64,000 bases of DNA from the NCBI RefSeq assembly GCF_902705875.1, contig NZ_CACSIK010000001.1, positions 1,752,615 to 1,816,614 on the forward strand, given 5' to 3'. Within the stretch, counting starts at the first letter, position 1; each line of letters begins with the position of its first letter. The notes under the pieces are model-generated. The model did not search any database, had not been told where the DNA came from, and saw only the letters and a list, made by a program, of their open reading frames with translations. Source of the stretch: Zhongshania aliphaticivorans. Lineage in GTDB: Bacteria; Pseudomonadota; Gammaproteobacteria; Pseudomonadales; Spongiibacteraceae. The position numbers and the translations under genes are program-made. Of the stretch, positions 22,700-34,558 are shown in pieces.

Positions 22700-22918
22700 T
22701 TAACGTCCGCGGAAAGTGATGCGGCCTTTGGTGAGGTCATAGGGGGTTAATTCAACCTTGACCTTATCTCCGGTTAGGATTCTGATGTAATGCTTACGCA
22801 TTTTACCTGAGATATGAGCGGTAACAACGTGTCCGTTTTCTAGGCGTACGCGGAAAGTGGTATTAGGCAAGGTATCAATGACTTCGCCTTCCATTTCTAT
22901 TTGGTCTTCTTTCGCCAT
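22700..22918 (-). CDS. infA: Translation initiation factor IF-1
   Basis: A 72-residue S1/OB-fold protein that blocks the ribosomal A site during initiation. The sequence [22 protein letters not shown] and the tail [15 protein letters not shown] are diagnostic. GAGGA lies upstream of the ATG. It is placed between clpA and the aat/bpt pair, as in E. coli. Confidence 0.98.
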   Translation of the reverse strand: MAKEDQIEMEGEVIDTLPNTTFRVRLENGHVVTAHISGKMRKHYIRILTGDKVKVELTPYDLTKGRITFRGR

Positions 22919-23065
22919 TCGGCAACTATCCTCGAAAGTCTTTAAGAATTAATGATTGAGAAGCGCTGAAGCCACGAAGGGCTGTCAAAACTGCGCGCAT
23001 TTTGCCTGAATTTATGGACTTTGGCAATTTACTGCAAAGATTGTCTGTGATGACAAGCTGAGTGA

Positions 23066-23770
23066 TTAGTTGAGCAGTACCCAGCGATTGTTCATGAGTA
23101 ACTCTATGGGGCGATAATCCGTTTTATAACGCATCTTTTGGCAGTCTTTAATCCAGTATCCAAGATAGACATAAGGTAAGTTTAAAGATTTAGCATAATT
23201 AATTTGCCAAAGAATACCGAAAACCCCCAAGCTTCTGCGGGTCTGTTCAGGATCATAAAATGTATAAATTGCTGACAAGCCATCGTCTAAAACATCGGTG
23301 ACAGCAACGGCAATCAATACATCGTCATCATAAAAATGAATATATTCGGTGCTTGCATTCGATTTGCTTAAAAAATTATCGAACTGTTCCTGCGACGGGG
23401 GGTACATATCACCATCTTGGTGGCGGATATTAATATAGCGCTCATAAAGTGGATAGGCTTGCTCAGATAATACAGCGGAAATTTTTACGACCACATCGTT
23501 GTTGCGATTTAAAACGCGGCGTTGTTGGCGGTTAGGTGTAAACAGGCCCACAGGAACGCGGCTAGCAATACAATCTTGGCAACTTGAACAATCAGGGCGA
23601 TAAATATGATTACCACTGCGTCTAAAACCACGCCGAGACAGTGCACTGTATATCGCGGGTGATGGAGCCAGCTCTGGATCAATGAAAATAGTTCTTGCCT
23701 CCCGCTCCGAGAAATAACTACACGGATGTGGGTGGGTAGCGTAAAGCTTTATATCCTTGGGTTCTGTCAT
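23066..23770 (-). CDS. bpt: Aspartate/glutamate leucyltransferase (Bpt)
   Basis: Bpt transfers leucine from Leu-tRNA to N-terminal Asp or Glu, making those proteins N-degron substrates for ClpS/ClpAP. The 234-residue protein has the family motifs HPCSYFSEREARTIFIDP, RRGFRRSGNHIYRPDCSSC (a Cys-rich N-terminal cluster, CSSCQDC) and YLGYWIKDCQKMRYK. I start it at the ATG at 23770, which overlaps the aat stop codon by 4 bp (ATGA). An upstream in-frame start would add 16 non-conserved residues. Confidence 0.92.
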   Translation of the reverse strand: MTEPKDIKLYATHPHPCSYFSEREARTIFIDPELAPSPAIYSALSRRGFRRSGNHIYRPDCSSCQDCIASRVPVGLFTPNRQQRRVLNRNNDVVVKISAVLSEQAYPLYERYINIRHQDGDMYPPSQEQFDNFLSKSNASTEYIHFYDDDVLIAVAVTDVLDDGLSAIYTFYDPEQTRRSLGVFGILWQINYAKSLNLPYVYLGYWIKDCQKMRYKTDYRPIELLMNNRWVLLN

Positions 23771-24498
23771 GTTTGGCCTACCGAACCGGAACTGGAGTAG
23801 CGCCAATGCATTTCCCACATGCCTACAGCTTGTCCAATGCGGTTAGTATATTCGTTTAGATGCTGCTTAAATAACGATCTGTCTATCTCTTCTGCCCCCA
23901 TGCTTTGGAGGTAATCATTTCCTACTTGGCAGTCAATAATAGGGTAACCCCACTCTTGAAGCTGGCCGCATAGGTGGATTAATGCAAATTTTGAGGCATT
24001 GGGCTCACGGCTAAACATCGACTCGCCAAAAAACATCTGCCCTATGCCAATGCCGTAAAGTCCGCCAATTAACTCGCTGCCACGCCATACTTCAACGGAA
24101 TGAGCCCAACCAAGTTGGTGTAGAGCTAAATAAGCCCCCCGCATATCATCGGTAATCCACGTTCCCGGTCTCTTAGGGTTGATTTCAGCACAGCCATTCA
24201 AAACCTTGTCAAATGCAGAATCAAAACTCACGGTGAAATCCGCGTGTCGGAGTGCTTTGCGCAAACTACGATTAATGTATATTTTTTCGGGATAGAGGAC
24301 AGCGCGTGGTTGCGGTGACCACCAAAGAATGGGTTGCGATTCATCATACCAAGGAAAAATGCCTTGGCGATAAGCCCTTAAAATTCGCGCTGTACTCAGG
24401 TCACCCCCAACAGCCAATAGGCCGTTGGGGTCTTCAGAGGCACATTCTATACTGGGAAAATCGAGCTTATTAATGTCGAGCCAAGGTATAGCGGGCAT
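23767..24498 (-). CDS. aat: Leucyl/phenylalanyl-tRNA-protein transferase
   Basis: Aat attaches Leu or Phe to N-terminal Lys or Arg, creating N-degrons for ClpS. The 243-residue protein has WWSPQPRAVLYPE, GGLYGIGIGQMFFGESMFS and NASKFALIHL, all family hallmarks. It is translationally coupled to bpt and follows trxB by 15 bp, so trxB-aat-bpt may form one transcript. Confidence 0.96.
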   Translation of the reverse strand: MPAIPWLDINKLDFPSIECASEDPNGLLAVGGDLSTARILRAYRQGIFPWYDESQPILWWSPQPRAVLYPEKIYINRSLRKALRHADFTVSFDSAFDKVLNGCAEINPKRPGTWITDDMRGAYLALHQLGWAHSVEVWRGSELIGGLYGIGIGQMFFGESMFSREPNASKFALIHLCGQLQEWGYPIIDCQVGNDYLQSMGAEEIDRSLFKQHLNEYTNRIGQAVGMWEMHWRYSSSGSVGQT

Positions 24499-24513
24499 TA
24501 GATAAGCGTCGAC

Positions 24514-25485
<972 letters not shown>

Positions 25486-25734
25486 TCAGGGGGAGTGAAC
25501 TTGCGTCACTCCAAAATGACTGAGATAAGGCATGTATCATAGGGGAAATTGTTGACCGCATCAAAATGTCTTCGCGGCGACAAATGCCCTGACATAGTGC
25601 TAATATTGGGCCCGATTTGATATTTTCAATAGCGCCTACGGCAACCATATATCAATATATCTTTTTTTCTGATCGGTCTGGCACTTAGTGTATATGGCCG
25701 TGTTAGCAAGACGTGACTAGGAAGCGATTTTCTT

Positions 25735-28056
25735 TTGCCTAAATCGACCAAAAAACCAGCGGCTAATAACCGCGAAATTTTACATTTGCGGCTACGTGAA
25801 GGCTTGCTTATCGGCTTTGTTGCCGTTTGTATTTACATTTTTGTCTCACTAATAAGCTATAGCGGCTCTGATCCCGGTTGGTCAAGAACGGGAAGTGGTG
25901 ACGGAGTCGTCAATGCGGGTGGTCCGGTAGGGGCTTGGTTAGCTGATGTGTTTTTTGCCTTATTTGGATATATGGCGTATTTATTTCCAAGCATGCTGGC
26001 ATTCAGAGCTTGGCGCTTGTTTAAATCCCGTTATCGCCCAGTGGGATTTGATTCCTTAGTTTTTTCACTTCGGGTTATTGGGTTAATTCTCGTGATGATA
26101 TCGAGCACGGGACTGGCAACCAATGGTGATTATGGAAATAGTGGCTTACCCTTTGGCGCCGGCGGGGTATTAGGGGATGCAATTGGTCACGCTACCTTGG
26201 CGTCTTTCAATGAGTTTGGTAGCCGCCTGATACTCATAGCAATATTACTATTTGGGCTAACCGTTTTTACGGACTTATCGTGGATAAAATTAATGGACTC
26301 AGTTGGTGCTATCACGCTGAGCCTTTATGAACGTGCAGGTGAGGCTTGGTACCATTATCGCCAAGCGAGGGCCGAACGCCGAAAAGCAGCACTGGCTGCA
26401 AAAGAGCGTCATGAAGCGTTTACCACTAAAACTGAAATCCAAAAGACGCGAGTGCCGCCGCAAATCGCGCCGCCGCCAAAACCAATTGCAAAATCGTCGC
26501 GACCTGAAAAAGAGCGTCAAACATCGCTATTTGATGGCCCCGTCACCGGTACATTGCCATCGTTAAGCTTGCTAGATAAAGCCGTACACAACCCAGAGCG
26601 CGGATTTTCTCCTGAAACACTGGAGGCCATGTCTCGATTACTCGAAATTAAACTACTCGATTTTGGTGTGTCAGCAAAAGTTGTCGCTGTCTTTCCCGGC
26701 CCGGTCATTACTCGTTTCGAGCTTGAACCAGATGCGGGCGTCAAAGTAAGCAAAATTTCTAATTTAGTAAAAGATCTGGCGCGGTCCCTGGCCGTAGTCA
26801 GTGTGCGGGTTGTCGAAGTTATTCCCGGTAAACCCTATGTGGGCATTGAAATCCCAAATGAAGACAGGGAGATTGTGAACTTCCATGATGTTTTATCTTC
26901 AGAAGTTTTTGACTCCAGCAAATCGCCATTAACGCTGGCGCTGGGTCACGACATTTCCGGCGAGCCGGTGTGTGCTGACCTTGGTAAAATGCCACACTTG
27001 TTAGTTGCCGGTACCACGGGTTCGGGTAAATCGGTTGGCGTGAACGCCATGCTTATCAGCTTATTATATAAATCGACACCTGAAGAGGTTCGGTTAATGC
27101 TGGTTGATCCAAAAATGCTTGAATTGTCGGTATATGACGGTATTCCGCATTTATTAACGCCTGTTATCACCGACATGAAAGATGCGGCCAATGGTTTGAG
27201 GTGGTGTGTTGCAGAGATGGAGCGGCGCTACCAATTAATGTCAAAAATGGGGGTTAGGAATCTCGCCGGCTTCAATCGTAAAGTTAAAGACGCAATTCAA
27301 GCTGGCGAGCCCTTAAAAGATCCACTTTGGAAGCCGGAAGAACATTATCAAGCAGGCTTGGAAGAAGCTCAGCCACCTGACTTAGAAGTACTTCCTTCAA
27401 TTGTTGTGGTCATTGATGAATTTGCCGACATGATGATGATCGTCGGGAAAAAGGTAGAGGAACTCATTGCCCGTATTGCCCAAAAAGCACGTGCTGCCGG
27501 CATTCATTTATTGCTCGCGACGCAACGGCCTTCAGTGGATGTCATCACTGGGTTGATAAAAGCTAACGTGCCCACCCGTATCGGCTTTCAGGTTTCCTCA
27601 AAAATAGATTCACGAACCATTCTTGATCAAGGTGGCGCGGAACAACTGCTAGGCCACGGCGATATGCTTTACCTGCCTCCTGGAGCAGGAATACCCATAC
27701 GGGTTCATGGTGCATTTGTGTCTGACGAAGAAGTGCACAGAGTGGTAGCCGATTGGAAGCGTCGCGGAGACCCGCAATATATCGACGGTCTGCTAGAAGA
27801 GGGCAGCACGACTGATGCGATGCCAGGCATGGCCCCAGAAGGTGGGGATAATGGTGAGGGAGACGCCTTGTATGACGAGGCAGTACAATATGTGACGGAA
27901 AGTCGACGCGCCTCTATCTCATCAGTTCAACGAAAATTGCGGATAGGCTATAATCGCGCAGCACGATTAATTGAAACAATGGAAGCAGCTGGTGTCGTAA
28001 CTGAAATGGCCAGTAATGGAAGTAGAGAAGTACTGGCGCCACCGCCACGTGATTAG
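25735..28056 (+). CDS. ftsK: DNA translocase FtsK (short-linker type)
   Basis: FtsK pumps chromosomes away from the closing septum and activates XerCD at dif. The 773-residue protein has four or five N-terminal membrane segments (about 22-180) and a fairly short linker. The RecA-like motor has Walker [12 protein letters not shown] and Walker [13 protein letters not shown], and a winged-helix gamma domain ([22 protein letters not shown]) recognises KOPS. The start is a TTG at 25735 with AGGAAG ten bases upstream. It begins the ftsK-lolA-rarA-crcB-serS-cysG run. Confidence 0.96.
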   Translation: MPKSTKKPAANNREILHLRLREGLLIGFVAVCIYIFVSLISYSGSDPGWSRTGSGDGVVNAGGPVGAWLADVFFALFGYMAYLFPSMLAFRAWRLFKSRYRPVGFDSLVFSLRVIGLILVMISSTGLATNGDYGNSGLPFGAGGVLGDAIGHATLASFNEFGSRLILIAILLFGLTVFTDLSWIKLMDSVGAITLSLYERAGEAWYHYRQARAERRKAALAAKERHEAFTTKTEIQKTRVPPQIAPPPKPIAKSSRPEKERQTSLFDGPVTGTLPSLSLLDKAVHNPERGFSPETLEAMSRLLEIKLLDFGVSAKVVAVFPGPVITRFELEPDAGVKVSKISNLVKDLARSLAVVSVRVVEVIPGKPYVGIEIPNEDREIVNFHDVLSSEVFDSSKSPLTLALGHDISGEPVCADLGKMPHLLVAGTTGSGKSVGVNAMLISLLYKSTPEEVRLMLVDPKMLELSVYDGIPHLLTPVITDMKDAANGLRWCVAEMERRYQLMSKMGVRNLAGFNRKVKDAIQAGEPLKDPLWKPEEHYQAGLEEAQPPDLEVLPSIVVVIDEFADMMMIVGKKVEELIARIAQKARAAGIHLLLATQRPSVDVITGLIKANVPTRIGFQVSSKIDSRTILDQGGAEQLLGHGDMLYLPPGAGIPIRVHGAFVSDEEVHRVVADWKRRGDPQYIDGLLEEGSTTDAMPGMAPEGGDNGEGDALYDEAVQYVTESRRASISSVQRKLRIGYNRAARLIETMEAAGVVTEMASNGSREVLAPPPRD

Positions 28057-28067
28057 AAGTGAAAACT

Positions 28068-28673
28068 ATGCGTCAATTGTTTGTTTTTTTGTGCTTATCA
28101 TTGCTCCAGCTCCCTGTTTTTGCAGAGGGTGATGTTGCGCAACTACACCTTCATCTCTCAGGTGCTCAAAGTCTCAGTGCTAATTTTGTTCAACAGGTCC
28201 GTGATACTGATGGTAACCTTTTGCAGGAAAGCAAAGGCACAATTGCCTTAAAGCGCCCCAACAATATTCGCTGGGAAAGTCTCGAACCATTTCGCTATTT
28301 GCTGGTAAGTAATGGACAAACGGTGTGGCGCTACGACGCTGATCTAGAACAGTTGAATACCGAAGAATTTAACTCTCTTATGTCGCAGACACCGGCAATG
28401 ATTATTGGCGCGTCAATAGATGAGCTTGCCGCTGACTACTCCGTTACCGTGGTTAAATCTGATAATAGCCGAGAATTTATTTTAATACCCAAGCAACAAG
28501 GCGCTTTTTTGGAGATGCGGCTTTTATTCAGCATGGGCAAATTTACGGGCATGCGCTTAGTAGATACCTTAGAACAAACCACTCAAATTGATTTTATTAA
28601 ACCAAAATACAATATCGAATTTGATGAGAAAACCTTTGAATTTAACCAAGAAAACGAGGCGGCAGCGCGTTGA
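28068..28673 (+). CDS. lolA: Outer-membrane lipoprotein carrier protein LolA
   Basis: LolA carries lipoproteins across the periplasm from LolCDE to LolB. The signal peptide is MRQLFVFLCLSLLQLPVFA, followed by a LolA core with LSANFVQQVRDTDGN, IRWESLEPFRYLLVSNGQTVW and YDADLEQL. I choose the ATG at 28068; a GTG 9 bp earlier would lengthen the signal peptide only slightly. It starts 11 bp after the ftsK stop and overlaps rarA. Confidence 0.95.
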   Translation: MRQLFVFLCLSLLQLPVFAEGDVAQLHLHLSGAQSLSANFVQQVRDTDGNLLQESKGTIALKRPNNIRWESLEPFRYLLVSNGQTVWRYDADLEQLNTEEFNSLMSQTPAMIIGASIDELAADYSVTVVKSDNSREFILIPKQQGAFLEMRLLFSMGKFTGMRLVDTLEQTTQIDFIKPKYNIEFDEKTFEFNQENEAAAR

Positions 28674-29962
28674 GTGATTCTGTCTCTGCAGTGCCCTTGG
28701 CCGCGAGAATGCGGCCACAAGCCCTAGAGCATTACCTTGGCCAAGATCATTTATTGGGGAAAGACCAGCCTTTGCGTAGAGCTTTAGACTCTGGTCAGCT
28801 CCATTCAATGATTTTTTGGGGACCACCAGGAGTGGGTAAAACAACCCTAGCGCAATTAATAGCCCAACTTTGTGACGCTCATTTTATCAATATTTCGGCG
28901 GTACTTGCCGGTGTAAAAGATATTCGATCTGCAGTAGAAGAAGCTAAAAAACAGCAGTTTTTCCAGCGGAGAACAATACTATTTATCGATGAGGTGCATC
29001 GTTTTAATAAGGCCCAACAGGACGCGTTTTTGCCTTACGTGGAAGACGGTACGGTTATCTTTGTGGGTGCAACCACTGAAAACCCATCCTTTGAAATCAA
29101 TAATGCCTTATTGTCTCGTGCTCGGGTTTACCAATTAAACGCTCTCACCGATGAATCGCTATTTCATATTATTCAGCATGCATCTGATCGTCAGGGCTGG
29201 ATAATTTCTCCTGAGCAAATCAAACGTATTGCCGCACACGCGGATGGAGATGCTCGGCGTGCACTGAACCTCATTGAGCTTGCCGGTGATATGGTTGACG
29301 AGCAATCTGAGTTGACGGCAGGGATCATAAACTTAGTTCTAAACGGCCAACCACGGCGATTTGATAAGGGTGGCGATCTGTTTTACGAGCAGATTTCAGC
29401 ATTACATAAATCTGTCCGTGGTAGCTCTGCAGATGGTGCCTTGTACTGGTTTTGCCGCATGTTAGACGGTGGTTGTGAGCCGCTCTACATAGCAAGGCGT
29501 CTTGTCCGCATGGCGAGTGAAGATATCGGTAATGCCGATCCTAGAGCGCTGCGGCTTTGCCTAGATGCTTGGGAAACCCAAGAGCGATTAGGTAGCCCAG
29601 AGGGTGAACTGGCGATGGCACAAGCCGTGTGTTATCTGGCAGCGGCACCTAAAAGCAATGCGGTATACACAGCGTATAATGCCATTCGACGTGATATTGC
29701 CTCGTCACCTAGCTATGACGTTCCAATGCATTTACGAAATGCACCCACTGGAATGATGAAGGAACAAGGTTTTGGCGAGGGCTACCGTTATGCCCACGAT
29801 GAAGTAGATGCTTACGCTGCTGGAGAAAATTATCTACCCGAAGAACTTAAAGATAAGGTCTACTACCAACCGGTAGAGCGTGGTTTAGAGAAAAAAATTG
29901 CTGAAAAGCTTAGGTACCTACGGCAGAGAGACATTGAAGCACCGTTTATACGCTATCGTTAA
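28670..29962 (+). CDS. rarA: Replication-associated recombination protein RarA (MgsA)
   Basis: A 430-residue clamp-loader-like AAA+ ATPase that acts at stalled replication forks. Walker A is GPPGVGKTTLA, Walker B LFIDEVHRFNKAQQDAF, and the sensor GATTENPSFEINNALLSRARV is intact. A C-terminal tetramerisation region has MHLRNAPTGMMK. The start is a TTG that overlaps the lolA stop, with GAGG about ten bases upstream. The lolA-rarA-crcB-serS order is conserved. Confidence 0.95.
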   Translation: MSDSVSAVPLAARMRPQALEHYLGQDHLLGKDQPLRRALDSGQLHSMIFWGPPGVGKTTLAQLIAQLCDAHFINISAVLAGVKDIRSAVEEAKKQQFFQRRTILFIDEVHRFNKAQQDAFLPYVEDGTVIFVGATTENPSFEINNALLSRARVYQLNALTDESLFHIIQHASDRQGWIISPEQIKRIAAHADGDARRALNLIELAGDMVDEQSELTAGIINLVLNGQPRRFDKGGDLFYEQISALHKSVRGSSADGALYWFCRMLDGGCEPLYIARRLVRMASEDIGNADPRALRLCLDAWETQERLGSPEGELAMAQAVCYLAAAPKSNAVYTAYNAIRRDIASSPSYDVPMHLRNAPTGMMKEQGFGEGYRYAHDEVDAYAAGENYLPEELKDKVYYQPVERGLEKKIAEKLRYLRQRDIEAPFIRYR

Positions 29963-30007
29963 TTCAAATGCGTTAGAATAGCAGTATCTTAAATCGGAGG
30001 TAGCCAC

Positions 30008-31722
<1,715 letters not shown>

Positions 31723-31726
31723 TCTA

Positions 31727-33130
31727 ATGGATTTCCTGCCACTCTTTACTGACATCCGTAATAAGCCCTGCTTGTTAATTGGCGGTGGAGCAGTTGCTCT
31801 GCGTAAAGCTCGGTTACTCTCTAAAGCCGGCGCTCAATTGCGAATTGTGGCTCACGACATCATGCCAGAGTTGTCCACACTGTGTTTAAACGCAGGAGGG
31901 GAGTGCATAAGCGGTGATTACGGTGATCATCTCTTAGATGACGCTTTTCTAGTCATTGCGGCAACCGATGATCTCGCTCTTAACCGTCGAGTTTCCGACA
32001 CCTGTCATAAACGTCACATTCCGGTGAATGTGGTAGATAACCCGGAACTGTGTAGTGTTATCCTGCCGGCGATAATAGATCGCTCACCACTTGTTGTGGC
32101 GGTGAGTAGTGGCGGAAAAAGCCCTGTTTTAGCCCGCATGATGCGATCCCGTTTAGAGGCGACAATTCCCGCGTCATATGGTCGCTTGGCCCATTTGGTT
32201 GGCCAGTTTCGTGACAAAGTAAAAGCCCGTTTTTCCGATATAGAAGATAGACGCCATTTTTGGGAAAACGCCTTGCAGGGGCCCGTTGCTGAAATGGTGT
32301 TTGCGGGTAATGACAAAGCAGCAGCCAAAATGCTGGAAGATGTCATTAAAAAAGGCGCGATCGATAACAAGGGCGAGGTATACCTAATAGGGGCAGGGCC
32401 TGGCGACCCAGACCTTATGACCTTTAAAGCACTGCGCTTACTACAACGTGCCGACGTAGTCTTGTATGACCGTTTAGTGGCACCGGCCATTGTCGATTTA
32501 TGTCGAAAAGATGCTGATCGAGTCTATGTTGGTAAAGCGAGGGCGGAGCACGCTGTTCCACAGCAAGACATAAATATGTTGTTGGTTAAATACGCCCAAG
32601 AAGGAAAAAAAGTGGCGCGTTTAAAGGGCGGAGATCCCTTTATATTTGGCCGCGGCGGTGAAGAAATAGAAAAACTAGCGGAACACAGAATTCCTTTTCA
32701 GGTGGTTCCCGGTATCACTGCTGCCGCTGGTTGCGCTAGTTATGCAGGTATTCCTCTCACTCATCGAGATCACGCACAATCTGTCAGGTTTGTGACGGGG
32801 CACCTCAAAGATCACAGTATTAATCTACCTTGGCAAGAGCTCGTAAGGCCAGCCCAAACCGTGGTTTTTTATATGGGCTTAGTTGGACTACCCAGTATCT
32901 GTGAAAAACTGATTGAATTTGGTCGCTCTCCTGAAACCCCTATTGCGGTAATTCAACAGGGGACAACACCCGATCAAAAAGTGGTTGTTGCAACCTTGTC
33001 TACCATGGTTGAAAAATTACAACACGAACCCGTTCGTGCCCCCACTCTGATTATTGTTGGGGAAGTGGTTACTTTGCGAGAAAAGCTCGCCTGGTACGAA
33101 AAATATGATTTAGCCTCAGCTAATCTATAA
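31727..33130 (+). CDS. cysG: Siroheme synthase CysG
   Basis: A trifunctional enzyme making siroheme from uroporphyrinogen III. The N-terminal module (about 1-113) is the precorrin-2 dehydrogenase/ferrochelatase with NAD motif [15 protein letters not shown] dimerisation segment follows, and the C-terminal module (about 215-460) is the uroporphyrinogen-III methyltransferase with [18 protein letters not shown] and [16 protein letters not shown]. Siroheme is needed for nitrite and sulfite reductases. It follows serS by 4 bp, with GGAG ahead of the ATG. Confidence 0.96.
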   Translation: MDFLPLFTDIRNKPCLLIGGGAVALRKARLLSKAGAQLRIVAHDIMPELSTLCLNAGGECISGDYGDHLLDDAFLVIAATDDLALNRRVSDTCHKRHIPVNVVDNPELCSVILPAIIDRSPLVVAVSSGGKSPVLARMMRSRLEATIPASYGRLAHLVGQFRDKVKARFSDIEDRRHFWENALQGPVAEMVFAGNDKAAAKMLEDVIKKGAIDNKGEVYLIGAGPGDPDLMTFKALRLLQRADVVLYDRLVAPAIVDLCRKDADRVYVGKARAEHAVPQQDINMLLVKYAQEGKKVARLKGGDPFIFGRGGEEIEKLAEHRIPFQVVPGITAAAGCASYAGIPLTHRDHAQSVRFVTGHLKDHSINLPWQELVRPAQTVVFYMGLVGLPSICEKLIEFGRSPETPIAVIQQGTTPDQKVVVATLSTMVEKLQHEPVRAPTLIIVGEVVTLREKLAWYEKYDLASANL

Positions 33131-33167
33131 ATACGAAACTGAGGATAAGGAACAAAAGGGTGAAGCA

Positions 33168-34520
33168 GTGAGCGAAACAATCTACGATCTATTTGTTATT
33201 GGCGCGGGTTCCGGTGGCGTGCGTGCGGCAAGAATGTCAGCAGGGTTTGGTGCTAAGGTCGCCATTGCTGAGTCCCGTTATTTAGGCGGTACCTGTGTGA
33301 ACGTTGGCTGCGTGCCAAAGAAATTGTTTAGTTACGCAGCACACTATGGTGAAGATTTCAGTGATGCAAAAGGTTTTGGCTGGGATAGCAGCGTATCAGC
33401 ACTGGATTGGCCACGCCTTCGTGACAATAAAACTAAGGAAATTGAACGCTTAAACGGTATCTACGGCAGATTACTAACTAACGCTGGGGTAGACCTGATT
33501 AACGGTCACGCGAGTATTGTTGATGCTACGACGGTGGCTATCGATGGCGTTCATTATAAGGCCAAGCGTATTCTTATTGCCGTAGGAGGCTGGCCCTTCA
33601 TTCCAAATATACCCGGTCGCGAACTTGCCATAAGCTCCAACGAATTATTCTACCTAGACACACTGCCCAAACATGCCGTGGTGGTTGGCGGCGGTTATAT
33701 AGCGACCGAGTTTGCAGGAATACTTCATGGTCTGGGTGTAAATGTTGAGCAGATCTACCGTAAAGACCTGTTTCTACGAGGCTTTGATACCGAAATAAGA
33801 GCGCAATTAGCCGACGAAATGACAGCAAAAGGCGTAAAACTTCGTTTTAATGAGAATGTCACCGCCATTGCAGAACAAGATGGTCAGTTCTTGGTAAGCC
33901 TTGAAAGTGGTGAAACACTTCTTACCGATAAAGTGTTGTATGCAACTGGTCGTAAACCATTGCTTGAAGGGCTTGGCCTAGAGAACACCGAGGTGCAATT
34001 AAATGACAAAGGTTACATTGCAGTAGATCAAGGGTTTCAAACTAGCGAACCCTCAATTTACGCAGTGGGTGACGTTATTGGTGGTATGGAATTAACACCT
34101 GTGGCACTAGCCGAAGGTATGAATCTCGCCCGAAGATTGTTCAAAGACGATCAACGTATTCTTGATTACAACTATATACCAACAGCTATTTTTTCATCGC
34201 CCAATCTCGCTACGGTAGGTCTAAGTGAAGAAGAGGCCCGTGAGCGCTACGATAATATTTCCGTGTTTACATCTCGGTTTTCTCACCTAAAACATACTCT
34301 CAGCGGCAATCAAACCAAGACGTTTCTAAAGCTAATTGTGGATAACGAAACGGATAAAGTCATTGGCGCCCATATGATGGGAGATGACTCCGGCGAAATT
34401 ATTCAAGGTCTAGCTGTCGCGATTAAAGCTGGCGCGACTAAAGCCGATTTTGATTCAACCATTGGGATACACCCAACGGTTGCGGAAGAATTTGTCACCA
34501 TGCGGGAGGCGAGTCGTTAA
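33168..34520 (+). CDS. gor: Glutathione-disulfide reductase
   Basis: A 450-residue flavoprotein reducing glutathione disulfide with NADPH. The redox disulfide is in GGTCVNVGCVPKKLF, the NADPH fold GGGYIATEFAGIL is followed by IYRKDLFLRGFD, whose two arginines favour NADPH, and the C-terminal interface has GIHPTVAEEFVTMR, whose His is catalytic. The start is a GTG with AAGGG upstream. It follows cysG by 37 bp. Confidence 0.95.
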   Translation: MSETIYDLFVIGAGSGGVRAARMSAGFGAKVAIAESRYLGGTCVNVGCVPKKLFSYAAHYGEDFSDAKGFGWDSSVSALDWPRLRDNKTKEIERLNGIYGRLLTNAGVDLINGHASIVDATTVAIDGVHYKAKRILIAVGGWPFIPNIPGRELAISSNELFYLDTLPKHAVVVGGGYIATEFAGILHGLGVNVEQIYRKDLFLRGFDTEIRAQLADEMTAKGVKLRFNENVTAIAEQDGQFLVSLESGETLLTDKVLYATGRKPLLEGLGLENTEVQLNDKGYIAVDQGFQTSEPSIYAVGDVIGGMELTPVALAEGMNLARRLFKDDQRILDYNYIPTAIFSSPNLATVGLSEEEARERYDNISVFTSRFSHLKHTLSGNQTKTFLKLIVDNETDKVIGAHMMGDDSGEIIQGLAVAIKAGATKADFDSTIGIHPTVAEEFVTMREASR

Positions 34521-34558
34521 GAGCGACCTTGTCGCGTCTTAACGAAAGCACTTGAGTA

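Noticed and set aside
29963..30007. Fluoride riboswitch ahead of crcB
   Set aside because: The 45-bp gap is too short for the aptamer and shows no pseudoknot-type pattern.
34523..34535. Small hairpin GCGAC-CTT-GTCGC after gor as a terminator
   Set aside because: The stem is only 5 bp and there is no T-tract.
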